Positions 33,111 through 45,500 of a DNA stretch of 64,000 nucleotides are shown here, piece after piece (the stretch's first letter is position 1; every line of letters starts with the position of its first letter). The position numbers and the translations under genes are program-made. The notes under the pieces are model-generated. The model saw only the letters and a program-made list of their open reading frames with translations, was not told where the DNA came from and ran no database searches. The DNA comes from Macrostomum hystrix (Eukaryota; Platyhelminthes; Macrostomidae): assembly GCA_950097015.1 (NCBI GenBank), contig CATNEN010000039.1:16896501-16960500 (forward strand). The letters are read 5' to 3'.

Positions 33111-35980
33111 ATGATGTCCCCACGGAGACAGAAACCTCATCAACGATCTTTTAAAAAACAAGCGCAAGACGACGGCGATAATTTTTCGTCGCTAGATCTT
33201 CAACTAGCAGTTTTAAATTGGCTTCGTCGTTTTTCTGCCTCCGTCGCCGGGGTCGCAGCTTCCGATTTCGTCGGCACAGACGCCGCATTGTCTGACGCAT
33301 CTAAAACTCTCGGCTGTTTTCTAGTGAACTTTGACACCGATTCGACCGATGCCATTGTTGCTAAGGACGCCGAGGAGGCGTTGTTAAGCGTTCGAAGTGC
33401 ACTAGAATGTCAGTTTGGATCGGTGATGATTTCTGAATGCATCGATTGGACCTGCATCGCTGACACCTTGACAGGTTTCAAGGTGCGTGCTTTGTCTGAA
33501 TCTCCTACAAAGGAATAAGAAAATTGTACAAGATGGACGATAATTTCAATGCTTGTACAAGATTGATTAAGATACATCCAATTCCTGACTGCAAAGTTGA
33601 AATAAATCTAAATAATTTACAAGGTGGATGAATTCAAAGACTGTAGAAGCTTAAGGAATCCATAGAATGTACAAGACAGAGGAATCCAGAGACTACAAGA
33701 CAGAGGAATCCAAAAATGTACAATACAGGAATCCAGAGACTGTACAAGACAGGAATCCAGAGAATGTGTACAAGACGGAGTAATCCAGAGACTGTATAAG
33801 ACAGAGTAATCCAGAAACTGTACAAGACAGAGGAATCCAGAGACTGTACAAGACAGAGGAATCCAGAGACTGTACAAGACAGGAATCCAAAAAATGTACA
33901 ATACAGGAATCCAGAGACTGTACAAGACAGGAATCCAGAGAATGTGTACAAGACAGAGTAATCCAGAGACTGTATAAGAGAGAGTAATCGAGAAACTGTA
34001 CAAGACAGAGGAATCCAGAGACTGTTCAAGACAGAGGAATCCAAAGACTGTACAAGACAGAGGAATCCAGAGACTGTACAAGACAGAGGAATCCAGAGAC
34101 TGTACAAGACAGAGGAATCCAGAGACTGTACAAGACAGAGGAATCCAAAGAATGTACAATACAGGAACCCAGAGAATGTACAAGACAGGAATCCAGAGAA
34201 TGTGTGCAAGACGGAGTAATCCAGAAACTGTACAAGACGGAGGAATCCAGAGACTGTACAAGACAGAGGAATCCAGAGACTGTACTAGACAAAAAGTATC
34301 TGAAGACTGATCAAGACAAAATCCAAAGACTGCACAAGACAGAAAGTCCAGAGACTGTACAATATTGCGGGATCTGTTCTTGTTACCTAGCTATTGAAAT
34401 TTAAACACTAAATGTACTCGTAATAATTTTTTGTCTTTGTAGAAAAAAGACTCTGATCTTTGGCAAAAGCAACAGCGGCAGCAGCAGCAGCTGACTCGAG
34501 CCAGACTTTTGACCCTGGCCGCAGCATTTCACAGGCCTCAGCTGCGTCCATTTGTGCTCGCCTCGGCCACGGCTACGTCGACAACAACGAAAACCACGAC
34601 AGAGACGGAGCTGAAGCTGCTTGCCGCGGCGGCCAGATGGCTATTCAACGGATCAAGTCCTCAGCTGACCCGACTGGCTTCAGATTTCAACGGCTGTGAC
34701 GATGACATTGTTGATGCCTACGACGATAACGAGACAAATTGCCGACAATGTCGATTATTGTCAACGGAAGCGGCCGAATTGCGAGCGGAAGCTCTCGAGC
34801 GCGAGCTTCGATTTCATCGCCGATTTGAAGCTTTCGCCGGCGAATTAAGTCGACTTGAGTCCATTAATCGGCGACTGCTCACGGATCCTAGACTCATGCT
34901 CTTGCCTGACTGCGGCTTGGCCAGGTTGCAGGAGGAGATCAAGGTGAGGCTTGTTGGCTAGGCCGGGCCTACTATTGTAATTAGTAGTTAGGGCGGAATA
35001 TTTTCTGAGAGAGCTTGGCTTTTAGGTGAGATCGTATTCTTAGTGGGATGATTTGTATTGTATTTTGTAATTGAGATTTCTGTGTGAGATAAGGATCAAG
35101 TGTATTAGACAAATAGGATCGCAGGTATTGGACTAGTGGGATCAGATTAGACGAGTAGTAACATAGGTAATAGGAAAGGTGAGATCACAGGTATTAGAAA
35201 GTTGGGATCAAAGGTATAAGACAAGTGGGAGCACAGGTATTGGACGGATCGCAGGTATTATACAAGTGGGAGCACAGGTATTGGACGGATCACAGGTATT
35301 ATACAAGTGGGAGCACAGGTATTGGACAGGTGGGTTCATAGTTATTAGACATTTTGATCACGTGTATTAACAAGGTGTGATCAAAGTTTTTAGACAGGGG
35401 GATCGGAATTAATAACAAAAGCCTAAATTTTTATCATCCCATCCTCACATCTTCTCTCCCTCAGTCGTTGCGCCGCGGCGCCGCCTGTCGCGCCTTCGCC
35501 AGCGAGCGCGATCGTCTCTGCCAGCTGCTGCTCGCTGCCGAGCGCCGCTCCAGCCAACTAATCAGCCAACTCGACCAGCTGACTAGCGCGCATGACAGCT
35601 GTCTGAGGCGTCTGCGCAGGGTTCGAGCGGATCGCGATCTGGCCGCTCATAGAGCCGACAGATTAGCTGACCGCTGCCGCAGAATCCTGCAGCAACAGCA
35701 GCAGCAGCAGTCCGCCTACGGCTACGGTTGCTGTTGTCGCACTGCAGTGCCTCAAATTTCGTCAGTTCCATTGCCGCCACTTCCGCCACCGCCGCCGCCA
35801 CCGCATCAGCAGCTTCAATTATCGGCATCGGCTTCATCGTCAACTAATTCTCTGCACTGCTTCGAAGCTGTCCCAGTTCGAGAAGTTGTTCGCGTCGGTT
35901 CTAGCGGCACTGGCGGCGGCTGGCAGCATCATTTTCGACATCTCCTACCCGGCCGGTTGTCGGGCAAACGGAAAGCTTGA
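33111..35980 (+). CDS. unrecognised coiled-coil protein, 3 exons
   Basis: Exons 33111-33482, 34443-34943 and 35465-35980, all phase 0, about 462 aa. I do not recognise the family. Exon 1 has a basic N-terminus and a likely helical globular segment (SSLDLQLAVLNWLRRF, SVRSALECQFGSVMISEC). Exon 2 opens with a KKDSDLWQKQQRQQQQLTRA helix, then a T-rich stretch (TATSTTTKTTTETE), an acidic patch with CRQC, and a long E/R-rich helix (EAAELRAEALERELRFHRRF) likely to form a coiled coil. It continues into exon 3 (ERDRLCQLLLAAERRSSQL, RADRLADRCRRILQQQQQQ). The C-terminus is low complexity (poly-P, S-rich). There is no signal peptide or membrane span. The layout suggests a structural or scaffold protein, but this is only inference. 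Coding support is codon-like composition, clean splice sites and phase continuity. Confidence 0.72.
33640..34360. repeat. 26-bp minisatellite in intron 1 of the coiled-coil gene
   Basis: About 27 copies of a 26-base unit containing AATCCAGAGACTGTACAAGA. Length variants and internal block duplication are visible (33700-33790 versus 33890-33960 versus 34150-34210). Confidence 0.94.
35085..35395. repeat. degenerate ~41-bp repeat in intron 2 of the coiled-coil gene
   Basis: Irregular copies of GTGGGAGCACAGGTATTGGA and GGATCACAGGTATTATACAA. The best-conserved part is 35220-35330. Confidence 0.8.
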
Positions 35981-36220
35981 CAATGTCCACTTCTTTTCAG
36001 TCTTTGTGGTTCTTTGGCATCATTTGTTTGATTTTAATGTTTCAGATTAGATGACGAGGCATTTGCACCTCAACTTCATGCGTGCTCCAATTTTAGCTTT
36101 TTGATGATCGCAAAAGTTTTATGCATTTTTTGCTTTTTAAATTTCCAATTGCTTTTTTCCACTGCAGCCATTCCGCAGTTGCGTGAATTTTTATCTTTCA
36201 TTTTTACAGTTTTCAAGGGC

Positions 36221-36226
36221 AATAAA
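36221..36226 (+). terminator. poly(A) signal AATAAA of the coiled-coil gene
   Basis: AATAAA about 240 bases after the stop codon; a second AATAAA lies near 36305. Confidence 0.45.
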
Positions 36227-36474
36227 AATTCCTAATTATTTTCTTTGTGTGTGTCTTATCCATTAGTGTTTTTATATGAAAAAATCGTCCGTTTGTCAAA
36301 TGAAAATAAAGGATCTCTTTTATAAGAAATGAAAATTGTCATTTTTGCTACAATTTTCACAGCCTGTGAATTTGTTTAGGCTGCAATTTTTATGGTCGGT
36401 CGTCAATTATCGAAAGCAGAAAAACTGTTGCTGGCTTCTATGGCCTTTGATAGTTCGTTAGTTTCTAACAGGTT

Positions 36475-37625
36475 TCTAAAAAGGAGTGTCCAACAGATGG
36501 ATGAACTGTCTAACAGGTGAATAAACTGTCTAACAGATGAATTAACTGTCTAACAGGTGAATTAACTGTCTAACAGGTGGATAAACTGTCTAAAAGGTGG
36601 ATAAACTCTCAAACAGGTGAATTAACTGTTTAACAGGTAAATTTACTGTCTAACAGGTGAATTAACTGTCTAACAGGTGGATAACCTGTCTAACAGGTGG
36701 ATAAACTCTCTAACAGGTGAATTAACTGTCGAACAGGTAAATTAACTGTCTAACAGGTGAATTAACTGTCTAACAGGTAGATAAACTCTCTAACAGGTGA
36801 ATTAACTGTCTAACAGGTGAATTAACTGTCTAACAGGTGAATTAACTGTCTAACAGGTGGATAAACTGTCTAACAGATGTATTAACTGTCTAACAGGTGA
36901 ATTAACTGTCTAACAGGTGGATAAACTGTCTAAAAGGTGGATAAACTCTCTAACAGGTGAATTAACTGTCTAACAGGTGGATAAACTGTCTAACAGGTGA
37001 ATTAACTGTCTAACAGGTGGATAAACTGTCTAAAAGGTGGATTAACTGTCTAACAGGTGGGATAAACTGTCTAAAAGGTGGATAAACTGTCTAACAGGTG
37101 GATAAACTGTCTAACAGGTAGATAAACTGTCTAACAGGTGGATAAACTCTCTAACAGGTGAATTAACTGTCTAACAGGTGAATTAACTGTCGAACAGGCG
37201 AATTAACTGTCTAACAGGTGGGATAAACTGTCTAGAAGGTGGATAAACTGTCTAACAGGTGGATAAACTGTCTAACAGGTGCATAAACTCTCTAACAGGT
37301 GTATAAACTCTCTAACAGGTGGATAAACTGTCTAACAGGTGGATAAACTCTCTAACAGGTGTATAAACTGTCTAACAGGTGGATAAACTGTCTAACAGGT
37401 GCATAAACTCTCTAACAGGTGTATAAACTCTCTAACAGGTCGATAAACTGTCTAACAGGTGGATAAACTCTCTAACAGGTGTATAAACTGTCTAACAGGT
37501 GGATAAACTGTCTAACAGGTGGATAAACTTTCTAAAAGGTGTATAAACTGTCTAAAAGGTGGATAAACTCTCTAACAGGTGGATAAACTCTCTAACAGGT
37601 GAATTAACTGTCGAACAGGTGCATT
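36475..37625. repeat. 20-bp minisatellite
   Basis: About 57 copies of CTGTCTAACAGGTGAATTAA, with a GGATAA subtype and CTCTC variants. Towards the right end the GGTGGATAAACT and GGTGTATAAACT subtypes dominate and form a repeating block (near 37260-37370 and 37370-37490). Confidence 0.95.
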
Positions 37626-38034
37626 GGTGGCCTGTTTAATTGGTGAATATAGAGAACAGCCTTTTGAGCAGCGGGTTAAAAAGAGCTGTGTTTTTTATTG
37701 CTATTATCGTTTACATTATTGAATTAAATGTTTGCTTCATGTGTGTTTTATTTGGTTTAATTAAATTAGCAAAGCTGGTTGACTAAAAGGCTTCAATGAA
37801 TTTTGCCGCCTGACACGGCTCCCTCATCTAACAGTCACTATAATCGGAGCAAATCAAAAAGGTTTAGCCACAGCCAAATATGGCAGTTCAAACTTCATAA
37901 AATGAGAAAATAGTTTTTTTCAGCTTATCTCACCCCAGTTGACCGCTTGGGGTAAGGTTAAAATATTATTTGGAACTCCGCTAGTTACGAATTATGGTTA
38001 TTGTTCTCAACTCAGTTCCATCTGCTGCATCTCT

Positions 38035-38845
38035 CATCTCCCTCTCCCTCCTTCCCCCACTCCTCTACTTCCTCATCTCCCTCTCTCTCCTTCCCCCACT
38101 CCCTCTCCTTCCCCATCTCCCTCTCCTTCTCCATCTCCCTCTCCTTCCCCCTCTCCCTCTCCTTCCCCCTCTCCCTCTCCTTCCCCCTCTCCCTCTCCTT
38201 CCCCCTCTCCCTCTCCTTCCCCTCTCCCTCTCCTTCCCCCTCTCCCTCTCCTTCCCCTCTCCCTCTCCTTCCCCCTCAATCCCTCTCCTTCCCCCTCTCC
38301 CTCTCCTTCCCCATCTCCCTCTCCTTCCCCCTCTCCCTCTGCTTCCCCCTCTCCCCCTCCTTCCCCATCTCCCTCTCCTTCTCCATCTCCCTCTCCTTCC
38401 CCCTCTCCCTCTCCTTCCCCTCTCCCTCTGCTTCCCCCTCTCCCTCTCCTTCCCCATCTCCCTCTCCTTCCCCATCTCCCTCTCCTTCTCCATCTCCCTC
38501 TCCTTCCCCCTCTTCCTCTCCTTCCCCCTCTTCCTCTCCTTCCCCCTCTCCCTCTCCTCCCCCCTCTCCCTCTCCTTCCCCTCTCCCTCTCCTTCCCCTC
38601 TCCCTCTCCTTTCCCCTCTATCCCTCTCCTTCCCCATCTCCATCTCCTTCCCCCTCTCCCTCTCCTTCCCCCTCTCCCTCTCCTTCCCCCTCTCCCTCTC
38701 CTTCTCCCTCTCCCTCTCCTTCCCCCTCTATCCCTCTCCTTCCCCATCTCCCTCTCCTTCCCCATCTCCCTCTCCTTCCCCATCTCCCTCTCCTTCCCCA
38801 TCTCTCTCTCCTTCTCCATCTCCCTCTCCTTCCCCCTGTATCTCA
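38035..38845. repeat. polypyrimidine 17-18-bp minisatellite
   Basis: About 45 copies of CTCTCCCTCTCCTTCCCC with CCCATCTCC and TTCTCC variants. One strand is almost pure pyrimidine for about 800 bases, so it could form triplex DNA. The spurious SPSPSP-type ORFs here are repeat translations. Confidence 0.94.
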
Positions 38846-39551
38846 TTTTCCGTCTGCTAATCACCTTAACTCTCTTACTCAACTTCTCCCTTTACCTACC
38901 TCCCTCAGCCAACGTCACTCTACCCTCCTCTCGCTCTTCCCTTTTCCCATTTGTACTATAACAGTTGTTAATAGTGCACTTTCTACTTCATGGCACTCTA
39001 TTCCTTCTGTTTATACTCGTACAGTTTTGCTTCCGTTTTAGCGGCATCCATGGCTGATTATTTCGCTGTTAATTCCACTGCCCTTCTCTTACCCAATGAG
39101 CTCACTTTTTAGACTCAAATTATCCACGCACATACGCACTCAACCGCAATGAATGCAAAGTCACTACTAAGAGCTACGCTGCTTAGAGTCCCTTACCTTC
39201 ATCATCATTTTCTGGACCTCTTTTCTCAGCCACCGCCTCACCCTAATTCTGTGTTTTAATTGTGCATCAATGAGCAGTGCTGAGCAGTATAGGTAGTTAC
39301 TAGTCACACAACACTTCTCTGAATCTATATGCTTTAATTTATACCAATCAATATGCATATCCACATATATATGTGTATTAGCTATAGACTGTAGACTGAA
39401 TCTCATTGGTTGGTTGATTGAATTGTTCATAATTGGCGGTCATTGTGGTAGGGCGGCAACGCCCTGGAACTATATAGCGGTGTGCTCATGTATTTTTGCA
39501 AGTAATTCAGGTAATTATTTTTCTGGATTCCTTTTTCCCCTATTGGCCCTG

Positions 39552-42500
39552 ATGCCGCAGACAAAAGCAACATCCACTGTCTATGTGCTGCTGTTGATGG
39601 CTGTCACACCCAATGGTGCTCTGGCTGCTGTGGGGGATACGTTCTACTTTCGTGAGTTCTGCTGGACATTGTGGTGTTGGGGGCTTGGGAGACTGGGAGA
39701 TGGAGATAATGGGAGATTGAGATAATGGGAGATTGAGATAATGGGAGATTGAGATAATGGGAGATTAAGATTATGGGAGTATGAGATTATGGGAGATTGA
39801 GATTATGGGAGATTAAGATTATGGGAGTATGAGATTATGGGAGATTGAGATTATGGGAGAATGAAATAATTGGAGATTGAAATAATTGGAGATAAAGAGA
39901 CTGAGGGGTGGTAAGAATAGGATATTGAGATAATGGGAGATTGGGATAATGGGAGATTGAGACATTGGGAGTTTTGAGATTATGGGATAATAAGATAATG
40001 GGAGATTGAGATAATGGGAGATTGAGATAATGGGAGATTGAGATAATGGGAGATAGATATATTGGGAGTTTTGAGATAATGGGAGATTCAGATAATGGGA
40101 GATTGAGATAATGGATTGCGAGCCTTGGTCGGCTTTATTTGATTGAGCTGAGTACAGATAATCTATGGGAAAAAGTGAAGGCTAGTATTGCTTAGTGGAA
40201 TAAGTTGGGTTGTTTATGGAAATAAAAGAAAGTTAGAGTCGTAACTAAGTCTCAAATAAAAGTTCATTTGAGACGCTACAAAATAATGGGAGATTAAGAC
40301 AATGAGAGATTAGGATAATGGGAGATTGGGATAATGAGATATTGAGATATTGGGAGATTGAGATTATGGGAGATTGGGATAATGGGAGATTGAGATATTG
40401 GGAGATTGAGATTATGGGAGATTGAGATTATGGGAGATTGAGATTATGGGAGTATGAGATTATGGGAGATTGAGATTATGGGAGAATGAAATAATGAGAG
40501 ATTTAGATAATGGGAGATTGAGATAATGGGAGATTGAGATAATGGGAGATTGAGATAATTGGAGATAAAGAGACTGAGAGGTAGTAAGAATAGGATATTG
40601 GGATAATGGGAGATTGGGATAATGGGCGATTGAGATTATGGGATATTGAGATAATGAGAGATTGGGATAATGAGAGATTGAGATATTGGGAATTTTGAGA
40701 TTTTGGGATAATGAGATGATGGGAGATTGGGATAATGGGAGATCGGGCTAATTGGATATTGAGATAATCGGAGATTAAGAGAATTTATGTGATAAATTGA
40801 GAGACTGGGAAACATTTAAAGGAATTTGAAAGTTGACTAAGAAAAAATCTAAAAGTCGCCTAAATCCCAATCCTTCCCAATTACTCGCAACACAGTCGGT
40901 GTGTACGAAGCAGCCACCAGAGATATAATGTTCGCCGCTCAAAAAGCGATCGCCGATTTAAACTCCGGAAAGTTGAGCATACTTCCAGCTGCGAGCTTCA
41001 TCAATTTGACTTTAATGGAAACTGGATCCGAGTCGCTTTTTCAAACCGGTGAGATAAGATGAGACCAGACACATTAGACACAGTTTAGAGACAGACACAG
41101 TTTAGAGACAGACACAGTAGAGACAGCCACAGTAGACACAGTAGAGACAGACACAGCAGAGACAGACACAGTAGAGACAGACACAGTAGAGACAGACACA
41201 GCAGAGACAGACACAGTAGAGACAGACACAGTAGAGACAGACACAGCAGAGACAGACACAGTAGAGACAGACACAGCAGAGACAGACACAGTAGAGACAG
41301 ACACAGTTTAGAGACAGACACAGCAGAGACAGACACAGTTTAGAGACAGACACAGTAGAGACAGACACATTAGAGACAGACACAGTATAGAGACAGACAC
41401 AGTAGAGACAGACACAGTTTAGAGACAGACACAGTATAGACAGACACAGTAGAGACAGACACATTAGAGACAGACACAGTTTAGAGACAGACACAGTAGA
41501 GACAGACACAGCAGAGACAGACACATTAGAGACAGACACAGCAGAGACAGACACAGTTTAGAGACAGACACAGTTTAGAGACAGACACAGCAGAGACAGA
41601 CACAGCAGAGACAGACACAGTTTAGAGACAGACACAGTTTAGAGACAGACACAGCAGAGACAGACACAGTAGAGACAGACACAGTAGAGACAGACACAGT
41701 AGAGACAGACACAGTTTAGAGACAGACACAGCAGAGACAGACACAGCAGAGACAGACACATTAGAGACAGACACAGCAGAGACAGACACATTAGAGACAG
41801 ACACAGCAGAGAGAGACACAGCAGAGACAGACACAGCAGAGACAGACACAGTAGAGACAGAGACAGTTTAGAGACAGACACATTAGAGACAGACACAGCA
41901 GAGACAGACACAGTTTAGAGACAGACACAGCAGAGTCAGACACAGCAGAGACAGACACAGTAGAGACAGACACAGCAGAGACAGACACAGTAGAGACAGA
42001 CACAGCAGAGACAGACACAGTAGAGACAGACACAGCAGAGACAGACACAGCAGAGACAGACACAGTAGAGACAGACACAGTTTAGAGACAGACACATTAG
42101 AGACAGCCACAGTAGAGATAGACACAGTAGAGACAGACACAGCAGAGACAGACACAGTAGAGACAGACACAGTTTAGAGACAGACACAGCAGAGACAGAC
42201 ACAGTAGAGACAGACACAGTAGAGACAGACACAGCAGAGACAGACACAGCAGAGACAGACACAGCAGAGACAGACACAGTAGAGACAGACACAGTTTAGA
42301 GACAGACACAGTAGAGACAGACACAGTTTAGAGACAGACACAGCAGAGACAGACACAGTAGAGACAGACACAGCAGAGACAGACACAGTAGAGACAGACA
42401 CAGCAGAGACAGACACAGTAGAGACAGCCACAGTAGAGATAGACACAGTAGAGACAGACACAGTTTAGAGACAGACACATTAGAGACAGCCACAGTAGAC

Positions 42501-45500
42501 ACACTAGAGACAGACACAGTTTAGAGACAGACACAGTTTAGAGACTGACACAGCAGAGACAGACACAGCAGAGACAGACACAGTAGAGACAGACACAGTT
42601 TAGAGACAGACACAGCAGAGACAGACACAGTAGAGACAGACACAGCAGAGACAGACACAGTTTAGAGACAGACACAGTTTAGAGACAGACACAGCAGAGA
42701 CAGACACAGCAGAGACAGACACAGTAGAGACAGACACAGTTTAGAGACAGACACAGCAGAGACAGACACAGCAGAGACAGACACAGTAGAGACAGACACA
42801 GTTTAGAGACAGACACAGCAGAGACAGACACAGTAGAGACACAGCAGAGACAGACACAGTAGAGACAGCCACAGTAGAGAGAGACACAGTAGAGACAGAC
42901 ACAGTTTAGAGACAGACACATTAGAGACAGCCACAGTAGACACACTAGAGACAGACACAGTTTAGAGACAGACACAGTTTAGAGACAGACACAGCAGAGA
43001 CAGACACAGTAGAGACAGACACAGTAGAGACAGACACAGCAGAGACAGACACAGTAGAGACAGACACAGCAGAGACAGACACAGTAGAGACAGACACAGC
43101 AGAGACAGACACAGTAGAGACAGACACAGCAGAGACAGACACAGTAGAGACAGACACAGCAGAGACAGACACAGTAGAGACAGCCACAGTAGAGATAGAC
43201 ACAGTAGAGACAGACACAGTTTAGAGGCAGACACATTAGAGACAGCCACAGTAGACACACTAGAGACAGACACAGTTTAGAGACAGACACAGTTTAGAGA
43301 CAGACACAGCAGAGACAGACACAGCAGAGACAGACACAGTTTAGAGACAGACACAGTTTAGAGACAGACACAGCAGAGACAGACACAGTAGAGACAGACA
43401 CATTAGAGACAGACACAGCAGAGACAGACACAGCAGAGACAGACACAGCAGAGACAGACACAGTAGAGACAGACACAGTTTAGAGACAGACACAGTTTAG
43501 AGACTGACACAGTAGAGACAGACACAGCAGAGACAGACACATTAGAGACAGACACATTAGAGACAGACACAGCAGAGACAGACACAGCAGAGACAGACAC
43601 AGCAGAGACAGACACAGTAGAGACACAGCAGGGACAGTCATCAACGATTCCTTGCTATTCTCAATAGTTTGCAAGCCGGGAAATGAGCACATCCTGCTGA
43701 CGGACGCCATTTTGGACTTCACCCAACGCCCGTCGTGCGTTGAAGACTTAGCCCGTCATCTCGACGCCCCAGTGATGCGTGCCGCAATGGAGCTGACAAC
43801 TGATTGGCCAAATGTACACCCTTCGCCTAGAAACTACATGCGGGCTGTTGCCTCCCTGTTGCTAAGGGACAATGCCACGCGTGATGGCGTCATGGTGCTG
43901 TACGACGACGGCTTTGGTAAGCTGTTTTGATTATTTTGTTTATTTATGTGATATTTTGTTTGTTTGCTGTTTTTGATTGTTGTTTGTTTGTTTGTTTGTT
44001 TGTTTGTTTGTTTGTTTGGGTGGTTGTTTGTTTGTTTGTTTGTTTGGTTGGTTGTTTGTTTCTTTGTTTGTTACCCATAGTTTGTTTGTTTGTTTGGTTG
44101 GTTGTTTGTTTCTTTGTTTGTTACCTATAGTTTGTTTGTTTGTTTGTTTGGGTGGTTGTTTGTTTGTTTGTTTGTTTGGTTGGTTGTTTGTTTCTTTGTT
44201 TGTTACCCATAGTTTGTTTGTTTGTTTGTTTGTTTGTTTGGTTGGTTGTTTGTTTGTTTGTTTGTTTGTTTGGTTGGTTGTTTGTTTGTTTGGTTGTTTG
44301 TTTGTTTGGTTGTTTGTTTGTTTGTTTGTTTGTTTGTTTGTTTGTTTGGTTGTTTGTTTCTTTGTTTGTTACCCATAGTTTGTTTGTTATTTTTTTAGGC
44401 GGTTTAACCTTCACAGGCTAGGGTAAAGTAAAATTAATATTTTATTTTTAGTTAGCATTGTGTGTCAATAAATAGTGACAGGTTAAAGCTGTTTGGTTGG
44501 TCAATGAGGAAGTTAATAATTTGTTAGCTAGGTAATTAATGTAAAGTCGATTGTGAGAGTCAATTTTTTTAGGTGATGCAGCGGTGAGTTGCTGAGCGAG
44601 ATAAGACCACAATTGATTGTGGTGCCCTCGAGCAGGCTTGTCGTAAAATTTATGCCCATGAGGAGCCAAACTCCAAGGCACAGTGAGTGAACTGTACGAG
44701 TGTCGATCTGCAAAAATGATGCCGAAGCTCAACAAAATTTGCAGACAGACAACTAAATTTGAATATTTAGGAAGCCACCTAACTCAAATCCCATCCATCC
44801 ACTCCTAGACGCGGGTTCCATCCTACCCTACGAGGACTACAGCTGGTACCCGCCCGTGTACCTGCGCAAGATTTCGTCCAATCCGGACGCGCTTCTCAAC
44901 GAAGCGAAATCGTTGCGCATAGCAGATTTTGTTGTCGCCGCGTCGGTTGCTAACGCCGCCAATGTGGTTGCTAGGGGCATCGAACTCGGACTGATGGGCG
45001 GTATCTATCACTGGTTTGTCACCACGAAGGATCTGGCTGACTTCGCCTGTCCAGCCTGCAAGGCTGGCGGTCAGCTGTTCTACTTCCGCCAGCGAGTCGC
45101 CAACGCCACCGCTTCAGCCGAAATCCAGGCCTCCGTATCCACGGCGATTGGCTCCGCGGTGTCCAAGCATCGCGAAATCGACATCCTACTGGCATACGAA
45201 TCAGTGACTGCCCTAGCCAGAGCTATGCGTGCTCAAATGGACTCAAACGGCGGCTTGCCGATGAACGCCAGCAATCGATTGAACTGCTTCGGCGCCTACA
45301 ATGCCAGCGCGCCCGTCAGGCTGAACGACTATTTGAGTAGGCTCAGGGCGGTGAGTGAGATCCAGACCTGATCTGTGTCTAACAGGTCTAACAAGTTACA
45401 AAACTGTCCCACCTACACACTTAGTGTCTAACACGTCTAACATGTCTAACATGTTACTGAACTCTCCCACCTACACTCTTAGTGTCTAACACGTCTAACA

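Larger units (their letters stand above)
35981..39551. other. intergenic region between coiled-coil gene and glutamate receptor
   Basis: No gene supported. It has a 3' flank with a poly(A) signal, two large arrays listed separately, and unique spacer at 37630-38030 and 38860-39550. Confidence 0.65.
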
